Positions 40,193 through 46,317 of a DNA stretch of 46,317 nucleotides are shown in pieces (position 1 is the stretch's first letter; every line of letters begins with the position of its first letter). A program made the position numbers and the translations under genes. The notes under the pieces are model-generated. The model saw nothing but the letters and a program-made list of their open reading frames with translations. It did no database searches and was not told the DNA's origin. Source of the DNA: a virus. Where the stretch lies: positions 1 through 46,317 of the IMG/VR virus record IMGVR_UViG_3300031673_014237. One strand, 5' to 3'.

Positions 40193-40378
40193 TTAGTCTT
40201 TAATATCAAAACCTTCTTCCATCAAATTTTCTCTCAATTGTTTAAGGTCTTTTTCCATTGCCTCACATCTATGACAAGGCCTAGTGGCCTCTTCAAAAAG
40301 TTTCTTTGCCATTACATGAATTGCCACAACACCATTGAGAACAACATCTTTTTCATCATCGATTTTATCAGATCCCAT
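40193..40378 (-). CDS. Hypothetical small protein, 61 aa, CHRC motif
   Basis: Starts inside the end of the membrane coiled-coil gene. It is acidic with one CHRC pair (RPCHRCEAMEKDLKQLRENL). No family recognised. It lies in the lysis region and may belong to that operon. Confidence 0.5.
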   Translation of the reverse strand: MGSDKIDDEKDVVLNGVVAIHVMAKKLFEEATRPCHRCEAMEKDLKQLRENLMEEGFDIKD

Positions 40379-40853
40379 CTTCTTGATCTACACTTGTAAG
40401 GTGTTTGGTTCTATCAAGAGCAGTTTTTGTCTTCCTTGATAGATCTTCAATTTTGCCATCCTGATTTTTGCATCTTGCTTCGTACTTGGAATCAAGTTTA
40501 TCAATCTTCTTCTCGATTCTGTCTGCAAATTCTTCCAATCGTGCAGAAATAAACTCCTTGATAGAATAAGATGCAATAGCACACATATCTGCATGTTTAT
40601 CTGTTTTCAAAGAAAGTCTATCAATTTCATTCACTTTTACCTCCAATGTAACAATTTTATCACAGGCTTTCTTTATCTGTTTGTGTACTTCCTCAGCAGG
40701 AATATAGATCAAAGTTCCGTCCTCCTTGAACAAAGTCTGCTTTAGTTTAGAATTCTGATTGATCCTATAAAGCGCAACTGCCAAAGTAGATATAATCACA
40801 CCAATAGAGATTGCAATTGGCCAAGAAGCAACTACAAAGTGATAGGATTCCAT
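40368..40853 (-). CDS. Membrane-anchored coiled-coil protein (i-spanin/holin-region candidate)
   Basis: 161 residues from ATG 40853, which has GGAGGGAG upstream; an in-frame start at 40886 lacks this. MESYHFVVASWPIAISIGVI, then ISTLAVALY is an N-terminal membrane segment, followed by a long charged coiled coil. This layout, next to endolysin and lipoprotein genes, fits an i-spanin, although other membrane roles are possible. No separate holin is evident here. Confidence 0.6.
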   Translation of the reverse strand: MESYHFVVASWPIAISIGVIISTLAVALYRINQNSKLKQTLFKEDGTLIYIPAEEVHKQIKKACDKIVTLEVKVNEIDRLSLKTDKHADMCAIASYSIKEFISARLEEFADRIEKKIDKLDSKYEARCKNQDGKIEDLSRKTKTALDRTKHLTSVDQEDGI

Positions 40854-41089
40854 TCTTCTCCCTCCTCCTGTCGATAAACAACACAATTGACTACAATTGA
40901 ATTCACCCCTCTCTTAAAATAACTCCTGCCAAAGCAGCGACTAAAATTTTCCATGAATCTCTGATATTGATTTTTGCTTGTTAAATAAGAATCCAAGGTT
41001 TGTTGTTCTAACTCGGTCAACGCCCTTTCCTCTTCTGTTTTTGAATCAAAGAGGTCAAACTTCGGCTTTATCTCCATCTCAGGGATCAA
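40832..41089 (-). CDS. Hypothetical protein, 85 aa
   Basis: Acidic N-terminus and a basic middle (FSRCFGRSYFKRGVNSIVVN). No family recognised. Overlaps the next gene by 22 bases. Confidence 0.5.
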   Translation of the reverse strand: MIPEMEIKPKFDLFDSKTEEERALTELEQQTLDSYLTSKNQYQRFMENFSRCFGRSYFKRGVNSIVVNCVVYRQEEGEEWNPITL

Positions 41090-41103
41090 AATTGCAACAT
41101 TCC

Positions 41104-42516
41104 CTAATTCCTCCCTGATATCGCAAAGACCCTGGCAATCACTTCTGCCTCTGCTGGTGTTAAACCACGAGAGAAATCTATGAAAGAGGCAACCCTTCCA
41201 TCTGCAAAGTTAGTACCGTCATATCCCATTTTAAACGTTGTATGCGTATCAGCAGGAACATCTTGTGCGGCTGTTACCCGTGCCCCCACCCCCACCGAGA
41301 CAAAGGCCTTTGTTCCATCATGACCGGCTGTAATTTTGTACCAAGTATTAGCAGAAATAGCATCTCCCCATGTAGCTGTAACAATATCTGTACCATCTCC
41401 TATTGAACAATAAGGTTTATCAGCAGCATCACACCCTATTCGATAACCTTGAAAAGCTGTAGCATCCAATTTATCACAGATAACAAAATTAGTAGGATCA
41501 GTAGGATAAATCCACCAGGATTGAGAAAAAGCAGCAACGTGGTTAAAATCAGGCTCGAATATCTCAAACGTCATTGAGCTATCATTTGGGTTAAATCCTG
41601 CATCTATATTCCAGTTCTGGGAGCCGCCGGGCGTGGAGGTGATGAGGACAGCATCGGTGCCGAGGTGGGTGACTTCCTGGATAGTATATGTAGTAATATC
41701 AGAAGTTCCAGCATCAGGAACATATAAGAGGGCATAAGCATCGGGGGCATTAAAATAAGCAGTTCCAAAGTCAGCGAGATAAATTACAACAAGGCTACCG
41801 CTTTTAGCTTGCATAACTGAAGATGTGGTACTACCAGCAGTCACTATCTTGTAGAGTTTTCTAATATTCACTACACCACCTTTGTAAACATAACCAATAC
41901 CTGGCGAAGTAAAACTATTAGCATCATCTATAACAGCAGGGTCTCCCCCGGGGCCTGCACTCCACCCATCTGTAAAGTCCCATCCAAATAATAGATCAGC
42001 TCCAAACGCCTCTGCCGTATCCGCTGCCTTGATATAGCCGGAACAGGTCTTGCCTGAGCTATCAGTAAATACTACAAACTTACCGATATAATCTGTCAGG
42101 TCTACCCCTGCAACACGCACGGCAGCAGAACCATTAACAGTGACAAAGTAAAAAGCCGTAGCTCCTGTTTCGTCAGCTAAGACTTTTTGAGGAATGTAAT
42201 CTGCTATCCCATCAAAAACACGTGTAGTCTTGTTTCCAAAAGGAAGAATTATGGAGGGCTGCTTGCCTGCAACTGGCTGATCAAGGACTCCTCTCCCAGC
42301 CACAAGATTCCGCCACGATTGAAGATCCTCTGCCTGCATTGCTGTTTGGTCAAACCAACCAACTAGACTGTTGCCTAATACCCCAAAGCGACGGAAAAAA
42401 TCATAGACCTCTTCCCCGTCTGCCCAAATCGGCCCCCGATGCCTGAAAAAGTCAGAGACGGCATCTACCCGCAAGCCAGTAGACCTAGTTCTGTTTGCCT
42501 CAATCGTTACGGTCAT
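41104..42516 (-). CDS. LamG/concanavalin-like virion protein, 470 aa
   Basis: N-terminus DFFRHRGPIWADGEEVYDFF; the middle is beta-rich (TIEVTHLG-type repeats). C-terminal about 170 residues (MTFEIFEPDFNHVAAFSQSW, WIYPTD, ISANTWYKITAGHDGTKAFV, SVGVGARV) resemble a LamG-type jelly roll that may bind sugar. It follows a 131-residue gene that is a paralog of the one before 43209-45047, so the pair looks like a duplicated module. A receptor-binding or decoration role is inferred. Confidence 0.6.
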   Translation of the reverse strand: MTVTIEANRTRSTGLRVDAVSDFFRHRGPIWADGEEVYDFFRRFGVLGNSLVGWFDQTAMQAEDLQSWRNLVAGRGVLDQPVAGKQPSIILPFGNKTTRVFDGIADYIPQKVLADETGATAFYFVTVNGSAAVRVAGVDLTDYIGKFVVFTDSSGKTCSGYIKAADTAEAFGADLLFGWDFTDGWSAGPGGDPAVIDDANSFTSPGIGYVYKGGVVNIRKLYKIVTAGSTTSSVMQAKSGSLVVIYLADFGTAYFNAPDAYALLYVPDAGTSDITTYTIQEVTHLGTDAVLITSTPGGSQNWNIDAGFNPNDSSMTFEIFEPDFNHVAAFSQSWWIYPTDPTNFVICDKLDATAFQGYRIGCDAADKPYCSIGDGTDIVTATWGDAISANTWYKITAGHDGTKAFVSVGVGARVTAAQDVPADTHTTFKMGYDGTNFADGRVASFIDFSRGLTPAEAEVIARVFAISGRN

Positions 42517-42519
42517 CGT

Positions 42520-42915
42520 TTACCCCGTCTCCTGTGTCACGCTCCACCCAGAGATCGTCAATCCAAACGAATTGGTTGCTGACATCGCCATACCAATGCT
42601 GAGGGTATCTCCCGCCCAAAACATCCGAGGTGGGTCGGCCTGATAGACTACATCCTTAATTCCAAGCATCGCCTGAGAAATCAACACCTCATTATATGCA
42701 CTATCTATGTGATTTGAAACGATGACATAGAAACTGACAATAGAGACATGAACAGTGGAAAGATGGATATGAATTTGATCAAGGATAAAAGCACAGGACG
42801 GATCAAACTGTTCGTCCAAGGTATCGTCCCAGGCCCCTGCCGGATTACCATCAGAAGCAAAGAAACGAAAATAGCGATGTTTTGAAACCGGAAGATATTT
42901 TGCTGTTAACGCCAT
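42520..42915 (-). CDS. Conserved virion-associated protein, paralog B (131 aa)
   Basis: Same length as 45047-45442 and about 70% identical by eye without gaps (93 of 131 positions). Shared blocks: HLSTVHVSIVSF, HIDSAYNE and DTLSI. Beta-rich. Each copy lies directly before a large beta-rich protein, so it may be its adaptor or chaperone. Family not known. Confidence 0.7.
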   Translation of the reverse strand: MALTAKYLPVSKHRYFRFFASDGNPAGAWDDTLDEQFDPSCAFILDQIHIHLSTVHVSIVSFYVIVSNHIDSAYNEVLISQAMLGIKDVVYQADPPRMFWAGDTLSIGMAMSATNSFGLTISGWSVTQETG

Positions 42916-42918
42916 TCT

Positions 42919-43212
42919 TTAATTCTCCTTCTTACTAAACTTTGATAAAACCTTCCTCCCCCAGACCCTTATTCTTCCAAAAATAGAAGGTTTTCTTTTT
43001 TCCTGCACTAACAAAACAGCCTGTTTCTCAATGGGCAAATCAATCTGCTTTCCAGAAGAAAATGAAACTGTTTGTAGGATTCCATTCACATACAAATAAG
43101 CGCTTATCTGGCCAAGAAAAGAATTAGTCAAAAACCGTATCTGCTCCATTGCATAAAATCCGATTTGTATCCCAGAGGCAGGATCAACTGAATTGATGAT
43201 CATTCGGTTCAT
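42919..43212 (-). CDS. Hypothetical protein, 97 aa
   Basis: Begins MNRMIINSVDPASGIQIGFY, ends in a basic tail (FGRIRVWGRKVLSKFSKKEN). No family recognised. It separates the two copies of the duplicated module. Confidence 0.55.
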   Translation of the reverse strand: MNRMIINSVDPASGIQIGFYAMEQIRFLTNSFLGQISAYLYVNGILQTVSFSSGKQIDLPIEKQAVLLVQEKRKPSIFGRIRVWGRKVLSKFSKKEN

Positions 43213-45047
43213 AGGTTCGTTCCCCTCAAATCCAACTCTGTCTTTGTCAATACTCGGTCATATAGCTGAAGAAAGGTCAACCAAGTGGGGCCAGCAATTT
43301 GATGATAAATAATATCTATCCCCGTTCTGCCAGCCAGTCCGGCACCAAAAGCGGGCTCCGGGCCAGCCCACTCAAACCCAGAACCATCATCAATTCCAAG
43401 CTTCTCTCGGATAGATCCGGCTGCATTTTTAAATCCCCACTTGTAAGCAGGCTTATACAAACCATCCAGAACATGAATAAAAACAACTTGGCTTCCTTTC
43501 TCAGATAGAAACTCACTTTTTGTCGGAGAAAAGGGAGAATGCCAAAAGCCAGAAATTGCACTATTATTGACAGATACAATATTGCCAGCAAAGTTAAAAT
43601 CGTCACATGCATAACCAAACCTGGCAAGGGCAACCAAAGTCCCCTTATCTGTTGCGGAAAACATCCCAGTAGGCAAGGTATATTCAAGTATCGAATGCTC
43701 TGCCGCCCGATAATTGCCATATTCCTTTAAACTGAAATTATCAAAATCACCGCTGGAATTGACAGAGTTTGATTTTAGTTCCAACCCACCGCTTGTCGGA
43801 TACAGGGTAACAAAGTAAAAGACGTTTGTGCCATTCTCCGTGACCATGCCAAGTTTGTTTGCCGTGGCATAATCCGTCAAATACCAACTGCCAACAATAT
43901 TCGCAACATCAAACTGAATCCGATAAACCTTACACCGAGACATAGGAGCGCTTGCACCAGCCACATGACAGGATTGCAACCTCGCATCTGCTGTAATACT
44001 CAAATCTCCAGTTTCATCGTAGGCAAACAGCGGGTCAAAAATGTCATTTGACCAATTAGATGGAGCACTGAAGTCTCTATCTGCCTGAACAATTATTAAC
44101 TCAGCCCCTAATGCAATCCCATCATTATCAATATAACTGGTAGGAGCCAAAAGAGGAGCTCCATGAATGCCTGATGCAACTGTTCCCCATCCTTTTTCTA
44201 ATTGGGGACAGTCGAAAACGGCAGAACCAATCGGGGTTCCGTCCGTAAATGTAGAACCGTCTGTGCTAATTGCAGCAGCCAAATTAAAAACAACCTGATT
44301 ATTTCCACCTGTGTCTTTGTGAGCAAGCCAAACACGCCAAAAATTACCCGCATCCCTAATGCCGAAAGCATCAGGAACAAAACCAACCCGGCCCGTAACC
44401 ACTCCCGTGTTAGTATTAACAATTATCATTACATGCTTAAAAACACCTCCCCAGAATTCAATGGCTACACAGGGAAATGATGTTGCCCCAACCGTCTTTT
44501 TGATATAAACAGAACCAATATAATTTTCATTCGACGGATCGATATCAACAACTTGACAACGTCCTTCATTGTTGGCTGCACTATCATCCTCAAGCGTCCA
44601 TGCCTTATTTGCTGCCCCGTCAACCCCCATTTCGTTTTGTGTTTCCGTGCAAGTCCCCGCCCCTATCTCTGCCCAGGGAGCAGTTGTAAAATTCCTAGAT
44701 TGCAAAAGAAGGTTAATACTGTTAGGCTCCAACAGCAACCCTGCCGGAGGTGCAAAACTATAATCAATCACAGGGGCATCGGCCCCGGCAACCTTCAAAA
44801 GACCATCCTCGTCAAGGTAAGTCCTCGTCAAACCCGCATAGGTCAACGCCCCCTGATCCAACCCCTTACAGCCAAACCAGGGGACAATCTGGCGAAAGAA
44901 TGGAAATAGTGCCTTGAGGCCAGGCGGCTTGCGAAAGGCATTCAGGGTCACGGGGTTTGCCTGCGTCTCTGCATCTATATCCATATAGGCTCCCCGGTTC
45001 CCAAATTGAGGCTCGGCATTAACTGAAAGATTATGCATTGTGTGCAT
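43209..45047 (-). CDS. Large beta-rich virion protein with CBM-like and C-terminal jelly-roll parts, 612 aa
   Basis: After a 100-residue start, NLLLQSRNFTTAPWAEIGAG, NKAWTLEDDS, then YIGSVYIKKTVGA is a pattern seen in phage receptor-binding or carbohydrate-binding-module-like domains. The C-terminal about 150 residues (LEYTLPTGMF ... LTFLQLYDRVLTKTELDLRG) look like a LamG/concanavalin jelly roll. Likely exposed on the virion. It overlaps the upstream paralog A by TAATG. Confidence 0.6.
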   Translation of the reverse strand: MHTMHNLSVNAEPQFGNRGAYMDIDAETQANPVTLNAFRKPPGLKALFPFFRQIVPWFGCKGLDQGALTYAGLTRTYLDEDGLLKVAGADAPVIDYSFAPPAGLLLEPNSINLLLQSRNFTTAPWAEIGAGTCTETQNEMGVDGAANKAWTLEDDSAANNEGRCQVVDIDPSNENYIGSVYIKKTVGATSFPCVAIEFWGGVFKHVMIIVNTNTGVVTGRVGFVPDAFGIRDAGNFWRVWLAHKDTGGNNQVVFNLAAAISTDGSTFTDGTPIGSAVFDCPQLEKGWGTVASGIHGAPLLAPTSYIDNDGIALGAELIIVQADRDFSAPSNWSNDIFDPLFAYDETGDLSITADARLQSCHVAGASAPMSRCKVYRIQFDVANIVGSWYLTDYATANKLGMVTENGTNVFYFVTLYPTSGGLELKSNSVNSSGDFDNFSLKEYGNYRAAEHSILEYTLPTGMFSATDKGTLVALARFGYACDDFNFAGNIVSVNNSAISGFWHSPFSPTKSEFLSEKGSQVVFIHVLDGLYKPAYKWGFKNAAGSIREKLGIDDGSGFEWAGPEPAFGAGLAGRTGIDIIYHQIAGPTWLTFLQLYDRVLTKTELDLRGTNL

Positions 45048-45442
45048 TACCCCACTTCCTGTGTTATTGCCCAGCCGGAAATCTCAATGCCATAAACATT
45101 TGTCGCCGACATTGGCATTGCAATTGACAGAGTATCGCCAGGATGAAAAAAACGAGGAGGATGTGCTTGGTAAAGCAGATCTCGAACCCCCAGCATAGCC
45201 TGAGAAATTATGATCTCATTATATGCGCTGTCAATATGATGAGAAAGAGTAACGACAAAACTCACAATAGAAACGTGTACTGTTGATAGATGCAAACGGA
45301 TCTTATCCAATATGAAAGCATATGAAGGGGCAAACTGTTCATCCATTGTGTCATCCCAGGCGGCAATAGGGTTTCCATCAGTAGCGAAAAATGAGAAATA
45401 TCTATGTCTTGAGACTGGCAAATATTTCGATTCGAAGGTCAC
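45047..45442 (-). CDS. Conserved virion-associated protein, paralog A (131 aa)
   Basis: Paralog of 42520-42915 (equal length, about 70% identity). Shared N-terminus KYLPVSRHRYFSFFATDGNP. It is the first gene after the 40-bp promoter-like element and the sigma factor. Function unknown; structural role inferred from its position before the 612-residue protein. Confidence 0.7.
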   Translation of the reverse strand: MTFESKYLPVSRHRYFSFFATDGNPIAAWDDTMDEQFAPSYAFILDKIRLHLSTVHVSIVSFVVTLSHHIDSAYNEIIISQAMLGVRDLLYQAHPPRFFHPGDTLSIAMPMSATNVYGIEISGWAITQEVG

Positions 45443-45482
45443 ATCATTATCTCCCCTATTAAAATTTAATTCTCCACTTTAT

Positions 45483-45522
45483 AATTATATAATGAAAATC
45501 CCGAAAAAATTAAGTTTGTCAA
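45483..45522 (-). promoter_or_regulatory. Putative phage late promoter, copy 2
   Basis: 39 of 40 bases match 34748-34787. On the minus strand it starts at the TGA stop of the sigma-like gene (45521-45519) and lies 40 bases before paralog A. It ends in the same TTCATTATATAATT box. The high conservation between two non-coding sites is strong evidence for regulation. Confidence 0.7.
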
Positions 45523-46073
45523 GAAAATTCATCCCCAAACTCCTCAATGATTAAATCCTTCAACCCCGAAATCATCAGGCTCACATTAGGAGGGGAGCAA
45601 CCTCTCCAATCTGCAATCTCCTTTCCCAGATATCCATCCATCAAATAGGCAAGAAAATCATCCACTTCCTTCTTTCTCTTCCTTGTTCTGCCTTTATTTT
45701 TAAGTGAATTCTCTCTGACAAAATCCAGAATTTTGCAAACCAAGTCTTTATTGCAAAGCATCTGCTCTGTGCCATCAGAAGCCAAATCAAGAGAATTGGA
45801 ATAGTCATTAATATCAACCATAATTGGCATACTCCAAACCTCCTCTTTAATAAAGTTCATCACTACAAACTCAACATTTCTAACAATCCACGTCTTTAAT
45901 GTAGCCCCGAGGGTCTCATCATAACTATCAATTGCTGCAATCAAGGTTTCAGCAGCAACAGATAAGCAATCATCAAAGAAATGAAAAGGGAGGTTTTTGC
46001 TCCAACAAAGATTGAAGGCAATTCCCCTGGCATAAGGGAGGTGTTCAAGGATAAGGTCTTGTCGAGTAGGCAT
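45519..46073 (-). CDS. Phage sigma-70-like factor, 184 aa
   Basis: Residues 8-78 follow sigma region 2 (LPYARGIAFNLCWSKNLPFH, FFDDCLSVAAETLIAAIDSY, DETLGATLKTWIVRNVEF); residues 138-180 follow region 4 HTH (FLAYLMDGYLGKEIADWRGC, SPPNVSLMISGLKDLI). A basic linker GRTRKRKKEVDD joins them. Start is supported by GAGGG at nine bases. Such a factor could direct host RNA polymerase to the 40-bp elements, the first of which overlaps its own stop codon. Confidence 0.72.
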   Translation of the reverse strand: MPTRQDLILEHLPYARGIAFNLCWSKNLPFHFFDDCLSVAAETLIAAIDSYDETLGATLKTWIVRNVEFVVMNFIKEEVWSMPIMVDINDYSNSLDLASDGTEQMLCNKDLVCKILDFVRENSLKNKGRTRKRKKEVDDFLAYLMDGYLGKEIADWRGCSPPNVSLMISGLKDLIIEEFGDEFS

Positions 46074-46088
46074 CTGATTGGTCCCTCT

Positions 46089-46304
46089 CTATGAGACTAC
46101 CTTGCCGATTTTGGATGCCATTTCAAGTAATTTGTTTTGATCAAACCCACTCGATGCCTTGGCCTGAGTGTTCTTGTCCACAGATCTGGCAAGAGTGTAA
46201 CCGGTAAAGGAAGTCATAAAAGCCCCCCAAAGAGTTGCGCCCTGCCACAATATCATACTCGTGATCAGTTTCAACAATTCTGTGTCAACCTTCAGCCATC
46301 CCAT
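46089..46304 (-). CDS. Small membrane protein, 71 aa
   Basis: One hydrophobic segment (LLKLITSMILWQGATLWGAF, MTSFTGYTL) followed by a polar tail. It could be a holin or other membrane protein. There is no clear ribosome site before 46304 and the window ends 13 bases upstream, so the true start may be further right. Confidence 0.5.
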   Translation of the reverse strand: MGWLKVDTELLKLITSMILWQGATLWGAFMTSFTGYTLARSVDKNTQAKASSGFDQNKLLEMASKIGKVVS

Positions 46305-46317
46305 AAGACAGACAAGA

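Overview
The window is a 46.3 kb piece of a tailed double-stranded DNA bacteriophage, free or integrated, with no recognisable host chromosomal gene. The late genes form a hybrid myovirus. The head is HK97-type: portal, Mu gpF/SPP1 gp7-like head protein, prohead protease, major capsid protein, gp6-like connector, head-tail joining protein and gp10-like protein. The contractile tail follows phage Mu gene for gene: gp37-like terminator, gp38-like DUF2635, sheath L, tube M, gp41-like chaperone with a frameshift, tape measure, N, P, gp45, gp46, gp47 and gp48. A lipoprotein of o-spanin type and a nonulosonate-sugar cassette suggest a Gram-negative host, but the host cannot be named from this sequence. 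Terminase, integrase, MuA-type transposase and DNA polymerase are not present, so the window is only part of the genome.

Layout. Positions 1-13766 are on the plus strand and carry accessory genes. These include a nonulosonic (pseudaminic/sialic) acid cassette: a DegT aminotransferase cut by the window edge, a NeuB/PseI-like synthase, a PseB-like dehydratase, a GNAT acetyltransferase and a Maf/DUF115 glycosyltransferase. A BNR sialidase, a secreted 3D-domain protein and a free-standing HNH-like endonuclease lie among them. From 7.8 to 10.9 kb there is an unusual repeat zone: one pentamer array (NNGGY, 15 units), then three arrays of 18-bp units built from two alternating 10-bp cores (GAGAAAACCA and GAGCGAGCCA) separated by variable 8-bp spacers. 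These three arrays sit around a ParB-like gene and a gene for a protein resembling the C-terminal (Tnp_20) domain of IS110 transposases. This zone is the best candidate for an undescribed system. It is followed by a Lys-rich mini-protein, a nucleoside-deoxyribosyltransferase-like protein, a TPR protein and two small phage proteins.

Positions 13830-46304 are on the minus strand and are read from right to left. The order is: a membrane protein, a sigma-70-like factor, a duplicated module of receptor-binding or decoration-like proteins, a lysis cassette (membrane coiled-coil protein, GH108 endolysin, lipoprotein), portal, the large head protein, protease, capsid, decoration-like paralogs, connectors, the Mu-type tail and two tail-fibre-like genes sharing an N-terminus. 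The two halves converge near 13.8 kb.

The points most worth checking are: (1) the three alternating-core arrays beside the Tnp_20-like gene; (2) the 918-residue head protein, which combines a gpF-like domain, a 373-residue intein with a PD-(D/E)XK-type nuclease and a C-terminal HipA/PI4-kinase-like domain; (3) a 40-bp element found twice with one mismatch upstream of late genes, one copy starting at the stop codon of the phage sigma factor; (4) the pentamer array; (5) the phage-borne nonulosonate and Maf cassette next to a sialidase.
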